A stretch of DNA of 64,000 nt from Amycolatopsis cihanbeyliensis (GTDB lineage: Bacteria > Actinomycetota > Actinomycetes > Mycobacteriales > Pseudonocardiaceae): the NCBI RefSeq assembly GCF_006715045.1, contig NZ_VFML01000001.1:1642501-1706500 (forward strand). Direction: 5' to 3'. The notes beneath the pieces were generated by a model, which did no database searches, had not been told where the DNA came from, and was given only the letters and a program-made list of their open reading frames with translations. The translations under genes were made by a program, and so were the position numbers. Positions 37,476-45,840 of this stretch are shown here, piece after piece. The number at the start of each line of letters is the position of its first letter. The stretch's first letter is position 1.

Positions 37476-38672
37476 GTGACCACAGTCGAAGCGTGCCCCT
37501 ACCCCTTCAGCGACCCGGTCCGCCTTGACCTGCACCCCCGGTACGCCGAGCTGCGCGCCGAGCGACCGGCGATGCGGGTGCGGCTGCCCTACGGCGCGGA
37601 ATGCTGGCTGGTGACCCGCTACGAGGACGTCAAGACCGTGCTCGCCGACCACCGGTTCAGCCGGGCACGTACGGCCGGCAGGGAGGACACCCCACGGGTG
37701 ACGCCCGAGGCGGCGCCGGCGGGCTCGATCCTGAGCATGGACCCGCCCGAGCACAGCCGTCTCCGCAGGCTGATCGCGCGGGCGTTCACCTCGCGAAGGG
37801 TCCGCGAGTTCCGGCCCCGCACCCAGGAGATCGTGGACGGCCTGCTGGACGAGATCGAGCACACCGGTCCCCCCGCCGACCTGGTGGAGAGCCTCGCGTT
37901 GCCGTTGCCGGTATCGGTGATCTCGCAGATGCTCGGCGTGCCGCCGGGCGAGCACCACCGGTTCCGGGACTTCTCAGCGATGGTGCTGTCCACCACGACG
38001 CACACCCGCGAGGAGGTGGTGGCCGCGCGGGCGGCGCTGGAGGAGTACCTGAGCGAGTTGGCCGAGCAACGTCGCCGGCAGCCCGGCGAGGACCTGATCA
38101 GCGCGCTGGTCGCCGCGCACGACGACGACAAGCTGACCGACAAGGAGCTGACGCAGACCGGGATCACGCTGCTGGTCGGCGGGCACGAGTCGACCGCGAG
38201 CCAGTTCGCCAGCTCGGTCTACCTGCTGCTGTCCCGGCCCGAGCAGTGGGCGCTGCTGCGGGAACGCCCCGAGCTGGTGCCCTCGGCGGTGGAGGAACTG
38301 CTGCGCTACATCCCGCTCGGCTCCGGCGGCGCGTTCGCCCGGATCGCCACCGAGGACATCGAGCTGGGCGGCGTGCTGGTGCGGGCGGGCGAAGCCGTGG
38401 TGGCCAGCACCAACTCGGCCAACCGGGACGAGGAGGTGTTCGCCGATCCGGCGGAACTGGACCTCACCCGCGAGGACAACCCGCACCTGGCCTTCGGCAG
38501 CGGGGTACACGTCTGCCTCGGCGCGCAGCTCGCGCGGGGTGAGTTGCAGGTCGCGCTGGGCTCGCTGCTCGCCCGCTTCCCCGAGTTGCGCCTGACCCGG
38601 CCCGCCGAGGAGGTGCCGTGGAAGGAGGGCACCCTGCTGCGCTCGCCCCGGAGCCTTCCGGTCACCTGGTGA
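37476..38672 (+). CDS. cytochrome P450 (NocL-like candidate)
   Basis: This 398-aa soluble P450 starts at a GTG behind GGGAGAGGA. I-helix motif LLVGGHESTASQ, K-helix EELLR and the haem-binding loop AFGSGVHVCLGAQLAR with the axial Cys are intact, as is the C-helix MDPPEHSRLRRLIARAF. It follows the SARP gene closely and is probably cotranscribed. In nocardicin A biosynthesis NocL is the P450 that makes the oxime from the amine of nocardicin C. That role is inferred from context. Its stop abuts the stop of the convergent esterase gene. Confidence 0.85.
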   Translation: MTTVEACPYPFSDPVRLDLHPRYAELRAERPAMRVRLPYGAECWLVTRYEDVKTVLADHRFSRARTAGREDTPRVTPEAAPAGSILSMDPPEHSRLRRLIARAFTSRRVREFRPRTQEIVDGLLDEIEHTGPPADLVESLALPLPVSVISQMLGVPPGEHHRFRDFSAMVLSTTTHTREEVVAARAALEEYLSELAEQRRRQPGEDLISALVAAHDDDKLTDKELTQTGITLLVGGHESTASQFASSVYLLLSRPEQWALLRERPELVPSAVEELLRYIPLGSGGAFARIATEDIELGGVLVRAGEAVVASTNSANRDEEVFADPAELDLTREDNPHLAFGSGVHVCLGAQLARGELQVALGSLLARFPELRLTRPAEEVPWKEGTLLRSPRSLPVTW

Positions 38673-39698
38673 TCAGCGTCGGCTGTTCACCAGGAAATCG
38701 AGCACCGTATCGGCGGCGGAAAGCTGCCGGCTGGTCACCCCGACCGTGCGGGTCGAGGTGCGGAACTCGCCGCCCGGCCAGGTATGGCCGCCGCCGTGCA
38801 CGATGACGGACACCACCCGCAGTCCGGTGCCCGGATTGGTCCAGGTGTCCCTGCCGACCGAGGTGCCGTCGGCGGGGGTGTCGGCAGGCAGATCCTCGTG
38901 GCGGTGCCGGGTGGCACCGCCGGCCCGGCGGAACGCCGCCACGGTCTCGGCGGTGGACCTCGTCGGCGTGGGTGGTTCCTTGCCGATCTCCGAGGGCCTG
39001 GCCGGCGCGCCGGCCAGGCCCTCGATGGGGCGGAGCGGGTCGGCGTCCCCGTAGATGGACAGCACCGGGATGGGCCCGGCCGGCCGCACCGGCGCCGGCG
39101 GGCCCGCCAGCTGGCCCGCCACGGACGCGGCGGCGGCGAACCAGTCGGGGCGCTCGGCGGCCAGCCGCAACGCCATCGCCCCGCCCTCGGAGAAACCGGC
39201 CACGTACACGTGCTCCGGATCGATGTCCGCGGTGTGGCTCAGCTCCTCGATCACCGCGTGGGCGAAGTCCACGTCGGCGGCGGGGTTCGGGCGCAGCGCG
39301 GTGGGCCGCGGCGAGGCCGACCAGCCCGCGGACAGCCCTTCCAGGTAGGCCACGGCCACGCCCACGGCATCGGCGGCCTCGTTCAGCCCGCTGTACCGCT
39401 CCATCCGCTCGGCGGAACCGCCCTTGCCGTGCAGGACCAGCAGCAGCGGCCGGCCCGCGCCCTCAGCGGGGCGGGCCGAGCTGTGCAGCCGGTAGGAGCG
39501 GGATCGGCCCGCGGCGGTGATCTCCCGGACCTCGGTGTCGGCGTCGGTGACCGGGCGGCGCTTGGCCGGGGTGCCGCCGCCGTCGGCGAGGGAGGAGGAC
39601 ACGGCGGGCCGGGGTGGGGGCTGCTCCGGCGACGAGCACCCGCACAGCAACACCGGTACCAAGGAGACGAGCGCGCACCACCGCGAGATCCTGTGCAT
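38673..39698 (-). CDS. lipoprotein polyhydroxybutyrate-depolymerase/LpqC-like esterase
   Basis: This 341-aa protein has lipobox VPVLLCGCSSPEQ (Cys 19-21). The esterase core has RPLLLVLHGKGGSAERMERY, the nucleophile elbow VYVAGFSEGGAMALRL with Ser, the acid LSIYGDADPLRP and His in VIVHGGGHTWPGG. This is the PHB depolymerase/LpqC family (feruloyl-esterase-like). Its end is three bases from the PLP-enzyme gene, so esterase, PLP enzyme and MbtH gene read as one leftward run. Within a beta-lactam cluster it could act on the antibiotic outside the membrane, but this is not demonstrated. Confidence 0.8.
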   Translation of the reverse strand: MHRISRWCALVSLVPVLLCGCSSPEQPPPRPAVSSSLADGGGTPAKRRPVTDADTEVREITAAGRSRSYRLHSSARPAEGAGRPLLLVLHGKGGSAERMERYSGLNEAADAVGVAVAYLEGLSAGWSASPRPTALRPNPAADVDFAHAVIEELSHTADIDPEHVYVAGFSEGGAMALRLAAERPDWFAAAASVAGQLAGPPAPVRPAGPIPVLSIYGDADPLRPIEGLAGAPARPSEIGKEPPTPTRSTAETVAAFRRAGGATRHRHEDLPADTPADGTSVGRDTWTNPGTGLRVVSVIVHGGGHTWPGGEFRTSTRTVGVTSRQLSAADTVLDFLVNSRR

Positions 39699-39700
39699 GG

Positions 39701-40720
39701 TCAGTGAAGATAACGGGCGAGCTCCGGGCGGACCCGTCCCGACTCGCCCGATTCCACCTCCCGGGTGTTACCGGTGTGCCAGAACAGGTAGGTGCCGCCG
39801 CGCTCGTTCTCCTTGCCGTCGGCGTCGGCGAGGAAGCGGGCGAATGCCTTGGCCCCGTAGCACTCGTCCACCTCCACGTCCGCCGACTCGCGCAGCAGGC
39901 GAGCCGCCCGTGTCCCCTGCGGGCCGGGCACGCCGTAGGGCGCGCCTGCGCACCCGTCGACGTGCCGGACCTCCCCCGCTCGCACCGCCTGATCGCCACC
40001 ACCGAGCGAGGCCGCCACCGCGCGGGCGCGCTCGAGTAGGCCGGGTCCGGTGACCGAGGGGTCCCCCACCACGTCGACGGCGATCACCTGGAACGGCAGG
40101 CCGGCGAGTGCCAGCCCGGCGGCGATGCCGGCGGCGGTGAGGGTGGACGCGGCAGGCAGGTACACCCGTAGCGGGGTGGGCAGGGCCAGCGCGCGGGCCT
40201 GCTCGGCGAGTTCCCTGCCGGCCAGCGCGTGCGCGTGCCCGGCCACCGGGTCCGCGCCGCCGAACGGGATGACGTGTGGCCGTTCGCCCCGCCCGCGCAG
40301 CTCCGCCAGCGCGGTGCGGTGACGTTCCCGGGACGGGTGCACCGAGACCCCGGTGGGCACCGGCTCCAGGTACGCGCCCGCGGCCAGTGCCAGCCGCAGG
40401 TTGCGCGCGACCAGCCGCCCCGGCTCCTGGGGCAACACCAACGCGGTGACCCGCAACCCCAGCCGGGCCGCGTGTACGGCGGTGGCCGCGACGTGGTTGG
40501 AACCGACGGTGCCCGCGGTGAGGATCGCGGTGGCCTCCGCGGCCGTGGCCGCCCCCAGGGTGAACTCCAGCGCCCTGGTCTTGCAGCCGCCGAAGGCCGG
40601 CGAGTTCTCGTCATCACGCTTGAGGTACACCGGCCGGTGCGACAGGCCGGCGAGCGGCTGGAGCCAGGTGGGCGTGGTGGCCAGCGGGACGCGCGGCCGG
40701 TGACCGGCGGGTTCGGTCAT
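39701..40720 (-). CDS. ACC deaminase/D-cysteine desulfhydrase-like PLP enzyme (NocJ-like epimerase candidate)
   Basis: This is a 339-aa fold-type II PLP enzyme. The cofactor Lys is in SPAFGGCKTRALEF, where ACC deaminases have GGNKxR, and a phosphate-binding loop TAGTVGSNHVAATA follows. NocJ of nocardicin biosynthesis is an ACC-deaminase homologue that epimerises the homoseryl side chain of isonocardicin, and this is the best guess here. The start ATG overlaps the MbtH stop by four bases. A pathway-independent deaminase is the alternative. Nothing in the sequence alone decides between them. Confidence 0.8.
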   Translation of the reverse strand: MTEPAGHRPRVPLATTPTWLQPLAGLSHRPVYLKRDDENSPAFGGCKTRALEFTLGAATAAEATAILTAGTVGSNHVAATAVHAARLGLRVTALVLPQEPGRLVARNLRLALAAGAYLEPVPTGVSVHPSRERHRTALAELRGRGERPHVIPFGGADPVAGHAHALAGRELAEQARALALPTPLRVYLPAASTLTAAGIAAGLALAGLPFQVIAVDVVGDPSVTGPGLLERARAVAASLGGGDQAVRAGEVRHVDGCAGAPYGVPGPQGTRAARLLRESADVEVDECYGAKAFARFLADADGKENERGGTYLFWHTGNTREVESGESGRVRPELARYLH

Positions 40721-40903
40721 GCCCGCTCCTCCGCGGCCCCGCGCGCGTCCGCGATCGTGTCGACGGGGCACCCGGCACGACCCGGCGCATGGCCACCAGG
40801 ACACGCGCCCCGCCGCCCCGACAGCGGGGCCTCCGGCCGAGGGCGCGCTCCGTGGTCACCGTGACGGCCGCGGGTTGACCCAAGGGGTGTCATGCCCGCT
40901 CCT
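40716..40903. repeat. 15-bp direct repeats flanking an insert at the mbtH/PLP-enzyme junction
   Basis: GTCATGCCCGCTCCT occurs at 40716-40730 and exactly again at 40889-40903 (period 173 bp). On the coding strand both copies read AGGAGCGGGCATGAC, a ribosome site plus ATG. The 158 bp between them encode the atypical C-terminal tail of the MbtH protein. This looks like a duplication or insertion that copied the translation start of the PLP enzyme. Confidence 0.8.
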
Positions 40904-41109
40904 GTGCCGCCGCATGCAGCGTCTCTCGCGGGCGGAGCGGGCATGTCCGTCCAGTTCTCCTCGATCCAGCTCAGGCAGCGCTGCTTGGGCCCGCGCCGCC
41001 CCACCGTCCGCCGGCCTTCCGGGACCGATGAGGCGGCAGGCCAGATCGAATACTGCTCCTCGTCGTTGACAACGACCTCGTATTCGGTGTCCTCGTTTTC
41101 ACCCGTCAC
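40717..41109 (-). CDS. MbtH-like protein with C-terminal extension (NocI-like)
   Basis: The first about 65 residues are an MbtH domain: VVVNDEEQYSIWPAASSVPE, then GPKQRCLSWIEENWTDMPAP. MbtH proteins bind A-domains and are needed for their solubility or activity. NocI is required by nocardicin A-domains. The frame continues for about 65 low-complexity Arg/Gly/Ala-rich residues to a stop overlapping the next gene, whereas MbtH proteins usually end just after NWTDM. The usual second Trp (PxGWR) is Arg here (PEGRRTV). GTG 41109 is preferred to GTG 41127 because it starts close to the domain. The extension coincides with a 15-bp direct repeat. Confidence 0.85.
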   Translation of the reverse strand: MTGENEDTEYEVVVNDEEQYSIWPAASSVPEGRRTVGRRGPKQRCLSWIEENWTDMPAPPARDAACGGTGAGMTPLGSTRGRHGDHGARPRPEAPLSGRRGACPGGHAPGRAGCPVDTIADARGAAEERA

Positions 41110-41212
41110 GAACAAATACCCCCACACACATTTTTGTCCACATTGTATCTACCCCTCTTTTTGTTTCGTTATTGATTGCGAATAATGTTCTTCCGACGAT
41201 ACTGTCGTGCCC
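41110..41212. promoter_or_regulatory. divergent promoter of mbtH and the MFS gene
   Basis: A markedly AT-rich 103-bp region contains TTATTGATTGCGAATAA (inverted TTATT/AATAA, about 41169-41185) and, leftward, GTAGATACAAT, which can serve as a -10 element. Activation by the cluster SARP is plausible, but I do not find the CGATAAG heptamer here. Confidence 0.5.
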
Positions 41213-42460
41213 ATGGTGATCACCCGGGGCGCGGAGCGACTCGGGTTCCCCCGGATGCGCGGGCTGCACCGGCTGGCGATCGGGGCCGCGGTGGACAGCC
41301 TCGGCAGCGGGATCTTCGTTCCGTTCACCATTCCGTACTTCCTGATCGTCACCGACCTCGAACTGGTCAGCATCGGCACCGCACTCTCGGTGGCCGCGCT
41401 GGCCGGTGTACCCGCGGGGATGATGGCCGGCCCGCTGGTGGACCGGTTCGGGGCCACCACCATCGTGGTCGGGTCGAACCTGTTGCACAGCGTGGGCTTC
41501 CTCGGATACCTGTGGGTGGAGACCCCCTGGCAGCTCGCGCTGGTGGCCGCGCTGATCTACTGGGCCGACGGAGCCTGGCTACCGGCGCAGGGCTCCCTCG
41601 TGGTCGAGTTGGTGGGACTGGACCAGCAGCCACGCTGGTTCGCCCTGATCCGCTCCACCCGCAACGCCGCACTCGGGCTCGGCGGGATCATCGCCGCCTC
41701 GGTCGTCGGGTTCGGGGACGCCGGCTACCAGGCGCTGGCGATGGGCAACGCGCTCAGTTACCTGCTGGTGGCCGTACTCATCGGCACCTGGCCGAAAGCA
41801 CGTACCCGCGCCGGCAGGCGCGCCGCGGTGGCGCGACCGCGTGCGGTGGGCGGCTACCGCCAGGTGTTGCGGGACCGGCCGTTCACCCTGGTGGTGCTGG
41901 CCAACGGATGCTTCGTGCTCGCCATCTTCGCGATCATCCTGCTGATACCCGCGTACGTCGGCCTGACCCTGCCCGAACTCGCCTGGCTGCCAGGAGCCCT
42001 GTACACCGTCAACACAGTGCTCGTGGTGCTGGCGCAGCCGCCCGTGGTGCGCTGGACGGAGCGGCGGGCCGAAACCATGGTGCTCCGGCTGGCCGCGCTG
42101 GTGTGGATAGCCTCCTTCGGTGTGCTGGCCGTATCGGCGTTGCTCGCCCCACCGCTGGCCGTGTTCGTGGTGTTCTTCGGGGTGGTGGTGTTCACAGCCG
42201 CGGAACTGCTGTTCGCTCCCACCAGTGCGGCTTTCGTCGCCCGGCTGGCCCCGCCGACCCTGCGCGGGCGCTATCTCGGCACGCACCAGCTTTCCTGGGG
42301 AACGGCGACGGTCGTGGCCCCGCTGCTGTTCACCAGCCTGCTGTCACTCGGCCCGGTGTGGCCATGGCTCGCGCTGATCGCCATCTGCATGACCGGATGG
42401 CTACTGGTCGGCATGGCCCGCCGCCGGATGGAGGCCCGGCCCCGGCACGAGCGAACCTGA
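41213..42460 (+). CDS. MFS transporter (NocH-like exporter candidate)
   Basis: This protein of about 415 aa has twelve hydrophobic segments. The MFS loop 2-3 signature appears as GPLVDRFGATTIVVGSNLL. Early segments are DSLGSGIFVPFTIPYFLIV and VAALAGVPAGMMA; the C-terminal half includes VVFFGVVVFTAAELLFAPTS. It is divergent from the MbtH gene within the cluster. NocH in nocardicin clusters is an MFS protein proposed to export the antibiotic. Its last 190 bp are overlapped antisense by the menC reading frame. Confidence 0.85.
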   Translation: MVITRGAERLGFPRMRGLHRLAIGAAVDSLGSGIFVPFTIPYFLIVTDLELVSIGTALSVAALAGVPAGMMAGPLVDRFGATTIVVGSNLLHSVGFLGYLWVETPWQLALVAALIYWADGAWLPAQGSLVVELVGLDQQPRWFALIRSTRNAALGLGGIIAASVVGFGDAGYQALAMGNALSYLLVAVLIGTWPKARTRAGRRAAVARPRAVGGYRQVLRDRPFTLVVLANGCFVLAIFAIILLIPAYVGLTLPELAWLPGALYTVNTVLVVLAQPPVVRWTERRAETMVLRLAALVWIASFGVLAVSALLAPPLAVFVVFFGVVVFTAAELLFAPTSAAFVARLAPPTLRGRYLGTHQLSWGTATVVAPLLFTSLLSLGPVWPWLALIAICMTGWLLVGMARRRMEARPRHERT

Positions 42461-43497
42461 CCTTCAGCGAAGTGGCCTGCGAAGCGCTCGTGCCGGCTGG
42501 GCAGGCCCGTGTGATGAGTGTCGTGGATGGCGCGGACGCGGGTGAGTCGGTCGCGCCACCATGCGGACTGTTCGGGGTCGGCCAGTTCGTAAGTATCGAG
42601 CAGGCTCAGGTCGGGAGCGGGTGGCGTGCGCGGCACGGGCAGGTAGCCATCCACCGCGCTCAAGGAGTCGGGACCGGACACGATGTCGCTGTCCAGCAGC
42701 GAGAGCGTGCCAAGCCCGCACGCGAAGGCCAGGTCAGGCAGTGCAGCCGCGAGTGCGACCTGCGCGGCGAGGCCGACGCTGGTTTCCAGCGCGGAGGAGA
42801 CCACGCAAGGCAGTCCGGCGGCTTCAGCGACCTGCAACGAGCGCCGCACACCGCCGAGGGGGGTGCACTTGATCACGGCGATGTCGGCCGCTCCGGCGAC
42901 CGCCACCCGCAGCGGATCCTCCGCGCGGCGGATGGACTCATCAGCGGCGATCCGCACCTCGACCTGCCGCCGGACGGCGGCGAGTTCCTCGATGGTGTGG
43001 CAGGGTTGCTCGACGTACTCCAGACCGCTGGCGGCCTTGTCGAGCTGGCGGATGTGGGATACGGCGGTGTCGGTGTCCCAAACCCCGTTGGCGTCTACCC
43101 GGATCGCCCCGTCGGGGCCGAGTGCAGCCCGCACCGCCTCGACGCGGGCGAGGTCTTCGGCCAAAGACTCCGGATGATCGGCGACCTTGACCTTGGCGGT
43201 GCGACATCCGGAATGGGCGGTGACCTCGTAGGCCCGTTCCGGGCCGACTGCGGGGACTGTGCAGTTGATCGGGATGCGGGCGCGCACGGGTTCGGGCCAG
43301 CCGAGCGTGCATTGTTCGATCGTGGTCGCCAGCCACGAAGCAGACACGGTGTCGTCGTAGTCGGCGAAGGGACAGAACTCGCCCCATCCGAAGGGGCCCT
43401 CGATCAGCATCCCCTCGCGCACGGTGATACCCCGGAATCGGGCGCGCATGGGGATGGCGAAAATGCGGGCGCCATCGAAGTCGATCTCGTTGCTCAT
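42271..43497 (-). CDS. menC: o-succinylbenzoate synthase MenC, 3' end running into the MFS gene
   Basis: This enolase-superfamily protein catalyses the dehydration to o-succinylbenzoate in menaquinone synthesis. Active-site features are Lys pair TAKVKVADHP, metal ligands VDANGVWD, YVEQP and RIAADESIRR, and the second Lys AVIKCTPLGG. The functional part ends near WWRDRLTRVRAI (about residue 320, the normal family length). The frame then lacks a stop and reads about 75 residues, including antisense sequence of the MFS gene. The original end was therefore lost at a junction near 42460-42540. An N-acylamino acid racemase role is possible but less likely. Confidence 0.8.
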   Translation of the reverse strand: MSNEIDFDGARIFAIPMRARFRGITVREGMLIEGPFGWGEFCPFADYDDTVSASWLATTIEQCTLGWPEPVRARIPINCTVPAVGPERAYEVTAHSGCRTAKVKVADHPESLAEDLARVEAVRAALGPDGAIRVDANGVWDTDTAVSHIRQLDKAASGLEYVEQPCHTIEELAAVRRQVEVRIAADESIRRAEDPLRVAVAGAADIAVIKCTPLGGVRRSLQVAEAAGLPCVVSSALETSVGLAAQVALAAALPDLAFACGLGTLSLLDSDIVSGPDSLSAVDGYLPVPRTPPAPDLSLLDTYELADPEQSAWWRDRLTRVRAIHDTHHTGLPSRHERFAGHFAEGQVRSCRGRASIRRRAMPTSSHPVMQMAISASHGHTGPSDSRLVNSSGATTVAVPQESWCVPR

Positions 43498-43858
43498 CAG
43501 GTGGCAGTCTCCTCGTCGGCGCGGGTGCTCGTGCGGGTGAGATCTGTGATGCGGTCGTCTAGCTCACGCACGCCCAGTGAGCCGTTGCGCAGCGGCCGGA
43601 CTTGGCGTTGCAGCGTGCGAAGCCGGTCGAGTGCGCGAGTAGAGCTGACCTGACCGGCCGTGCGCACGGCTTTCCGCCCCACCGAGGCGGCTTGTTCCAG
43701 ATCGCCGCTAGCCAGGTGTGCGGTGGCAAGGTCGGTCTGCACGAAGCACCGCCTGCGCACTCGCCACGGCTCGTAACCGTCCAACGCCTGCTTGATCAGG
43801 CGAGTACCCTGCTCGAGCTCGCCCGCGTCGCGCAGGCACCGACCAAGATCGGCGGCGA
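43497..43858 (-). pseudogene. C-terminal fragment of an XRE/TPR-type regulator
   Basis: The frame encodes helical TPR-like sequence: ELEQGTRLIKQALDGYEPWR, CFVQTDLATAHLASGDLEQA, VRTAGQVSSTRALDRLRTLQ and a charged tail. This is the end of actinobacterial HTH-TPR regulators. The HTH and first repeats are gone, because upstream of about 43860 the DNA encodes a radical SAM fragment on the other strand. The stop overlaps the menC start region. Confidence 0.6.
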
Positions 43859-43860
43859 GT

Positions 43861-44489
43861 TCTTCGGCACCACCCCCGGTGAACTCGCTGAGATCCAGCA
43901 CGGCCGTTACGGCACCCCGACACTCGCCGAACGTAAGATCGCCGCGCTCAAGCGCTCGATCGCCGCCTGCGAAGACCACGGGGTCAAGGCCAGCGCCAAT
44001 ATCGTCGTGCCCGACCACAGTCATGCCCCACGTGTGCACCGGCTGCTGGACGAGTACTCCCCGCACCTGTCGGTGCGGCTGCTCAACTCGCTAGAACATG
44101 GAACCACCTCGATCGAAGCCATCGAACGCATCCTCGCCAAGCGCGGCGCGGTCGCCACGACGCACTACATCACCGCAGGCGTCTCCGGCGCCCGTGTCGC
44201 CTACCACCTGCCCGACGGGCGACGCGTGTCCTTCAAGCAGATCCGACGGGTACGGCTGCCCGAGACCTGCACCGGGTGCCGGTTCAACAACGAAACCGAC
44301 TGCCATGAAGGCTTTTACGGAGTCCGGCTTTACTACGACCGCACCGGGCGGTATCACGTCGGTGTCTGCATCCAGCGCATGGACCTGAGCCTGTCTCTCG
44401 ATGAGTTCCTGACCAGCTCACTCCGCAGCGAGATCCTGGATCTGCGGGATTCTGAGTACCACCGGCTCAACGCTCGGCGAGCCGGGTAA
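43861..44489 (+). pseudogene. MoaA-like radical SAM protein, N-terminally truncated
   Basis: From FFGTTPGELAEIQHGRYGTP the sequence follows radical SAM proteins that pair with CYTH genes: ANIVVPDHSHAPRVHRLLDE, SVRLLNSLEHGTTSIEAIER, then an auxiliary Cys set ETCTGCRFNNETDCHEGFYG with YHVGVCIQRMDL. The N-terminal CxxxCxxC cluster motif and SAM site are missing. An open frame continues upstream to 43602 but encodes antisense of the TPR fragment. It cannot perform radical SAM chemistry. It ends 37 bp before a broken CYTH gene. Confidence 0.75.
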
Positions 44490-44526
44490 CCTGCGGTATC
44501 GATCGCTATTCGGAGGGAGTGCCACC

Positions 44527-45056
44527 GTGCCTGTCGAGCACGAAGCCAAGGTCCTCGACATCGACCCCGAGGTCACCGAGCGCCTGATCCTCGGCAAAGG
44601 GGGCAGAAGCTCCGCGAGAAGTTCATGCGCCGCTACGTCTACGACATCGCCCCCGGGGACGATTCGAAATGGATCAGGCTCCGCGACACCGACGGCGAGA
44701 GCACACTAACCGTCAAGGAGATCGTCAGCGACGCCATCGACGGCACTCAGGAGATCGAGGTCGGCGTCGATGACTTCGCCGCCGCAGGCGCCCTGCTCGG
44801 GATGCTGGGCTTCGACCCGAAATCCTACCAAGAGACCAAACGCACCAGCTTCATCCTCGACGGTGCCCAGGTGGAGATCGACATCTGGCCACGGATCCCG
44901 CCGTACCTGGAGATCGAGGCTGGTTCCACGGACGAGGTGGTACGCGTGGCCGCCCTGCTCGGCTACACCGAAGCCGACCTCACCGGTGAGAACACTGTCA
45001 AGATCTACGCCCGCTACGGCATCGACCTCGACACGATCACCGAACTGACGTTCTGA
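44527..45056 (+). pseudogene. CYTH-domain (class IV adenylate cyclase/thiamine triphosphatase-like) protein, frameshifted
   Basis: The first 26 codons contain the CYTH start VEHEAKVLDIDPEVTERLIL. Near 44600, in a GGGGG run, the frame shifts by one. The correct continuation KLREKFMRRYVYDIAPGDD and DGESTLTVKEIVSDAIDGTQ, then EIEVGVDDF and VEIDIWPRIPPYLEIEAG, lies in the next frame to 45056. One extra G would restore a protein of about 176 aa. It is either a sequencing error or a real inactivation, in keeping with the truncated partner upstream. CYTH enzymes act on triphosphorylated substrates. Confidence 0.8.
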
Positions 45057-45156
45057 CCGGCACTCTCCCTCTCGCCGCGGGACATCCGTGCCGTGCCGCG
45101 TATCCGGCGCCTTCCTGGCCCGACTGCCCGGCTCCGCCGATGGTGCGACGCGCCGG

Positions 45157-45753
45157 TCAGGCCGTAGCCGCGGTGTAGTCCCTGACCAGTGACGTGATCG
45201 TTCGCCGGATGCCCGCACGGACGTCGGCCTCGGTAGCGGCGGTGAGCAGGAGGTGGTGGAGCACGCCGACAAGCGCCAGCGCCAACCCCGACGGCTCGGC
45301 GGACCCGGTGAGGCGACCGAGTCGTTGCTCCTCGGCGAGGTACGTGGCGGCGGCGCTCTCGATCGCGTCCAGACCGGTCGTCTCGTCCCCGAGTACGGCA
45401 CGGACGCGTCCCGCCAGCTCCGGCCGGGAGACGAGCAGCCTCGTCAACGCCAGGACGGTCACCAGCGGTGTCGCGAGCACGGCTGCGCACAGGTTTCCGA
45501 CGACGCTACCGGTGCCGGACCGCTCCGGTAGCGCCGCCGCCTCGGCGGAGATCACGAAGGAGCGGTCGACGGCGTAGGCGGCAAGGAAGTCGTCGAGATC
45601 CACGAAGTGTGCGTACAGCAGCCCGGTCGCGACTCCGGCCTCGCCGGTGACAGCCCGACCGCTGAGCCTGCTCGGCCCGTCGCGGACGACCACCTGCTCG
45701 GCGGCGGCGAACAACTGCTGCCGGAGCTCCGGGATGGCGACACCTCTTGGCAC
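45157..45753 (-). CDS. TetR-family transcriptional regulator
   Basis: This 198-aa protein has N-terminal HTH ELRQQLFAAAEQVVVRDGPS, RLSGRAVTGEAGVATGLLYA and HFVDLDDFLAAYAVDRSFV, with a helical C-terminal ligand domain. It is divergent from an FAD monooxygenase gene with operator-like repeats between them, the usual arrangement of a substrate-responsive repressor and its target. Confidence 0.88.
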   Translation of the reverse strand: MPRGVAIPELRQQLFAAAEQVVVRDGPSRLSGRAVTGEAGVATGLLYAHFVDLDDFLAAYAVDRSFVISAEAAALPERSGTGSVVGNLCAAVLATPLVTVLALTRLLVSRPELAGRVRAVLGDETTGLDAIESAAATYLAEEQRLGRLTGSAEPSGLALALVGVLHHLLLTAATEADVRAGIRRTITSLVRDYTAATA

Positions 45754-45777
45754 ATCCCCAGCTTAACTTGCGCCCAC

Positions 45778-45818
45778 TATGAGCATGTGTTCATACTTGG
45801 TTTGAGCAGACGCTCATA
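45778..45818. promoter_or_regulatory. paired operator-like inverted repeats of the TetR/monooxygenase intergenic region
   Basis: TATGA-N8-TCATA at 45778-45795 and TGAGC-AGAC-GCTCA at 45803-45816 share the half site TATGAGC/GCTCATA, as does the flanking CATACTTG repeated after each. They lie between the divergent starts, so they probably bind the TetR protein. Confidence 0.7.
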
Positions 45819-45840
45819 CTTGTCGGGGATGGGAGCGGCA

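Noticed and set aside
42271..43497. N-acylamino acid racemase for the NRPS pathway
   Set aside because: Motif order and length fit MenC of actinobacteria, and the pathway already has an E domain.
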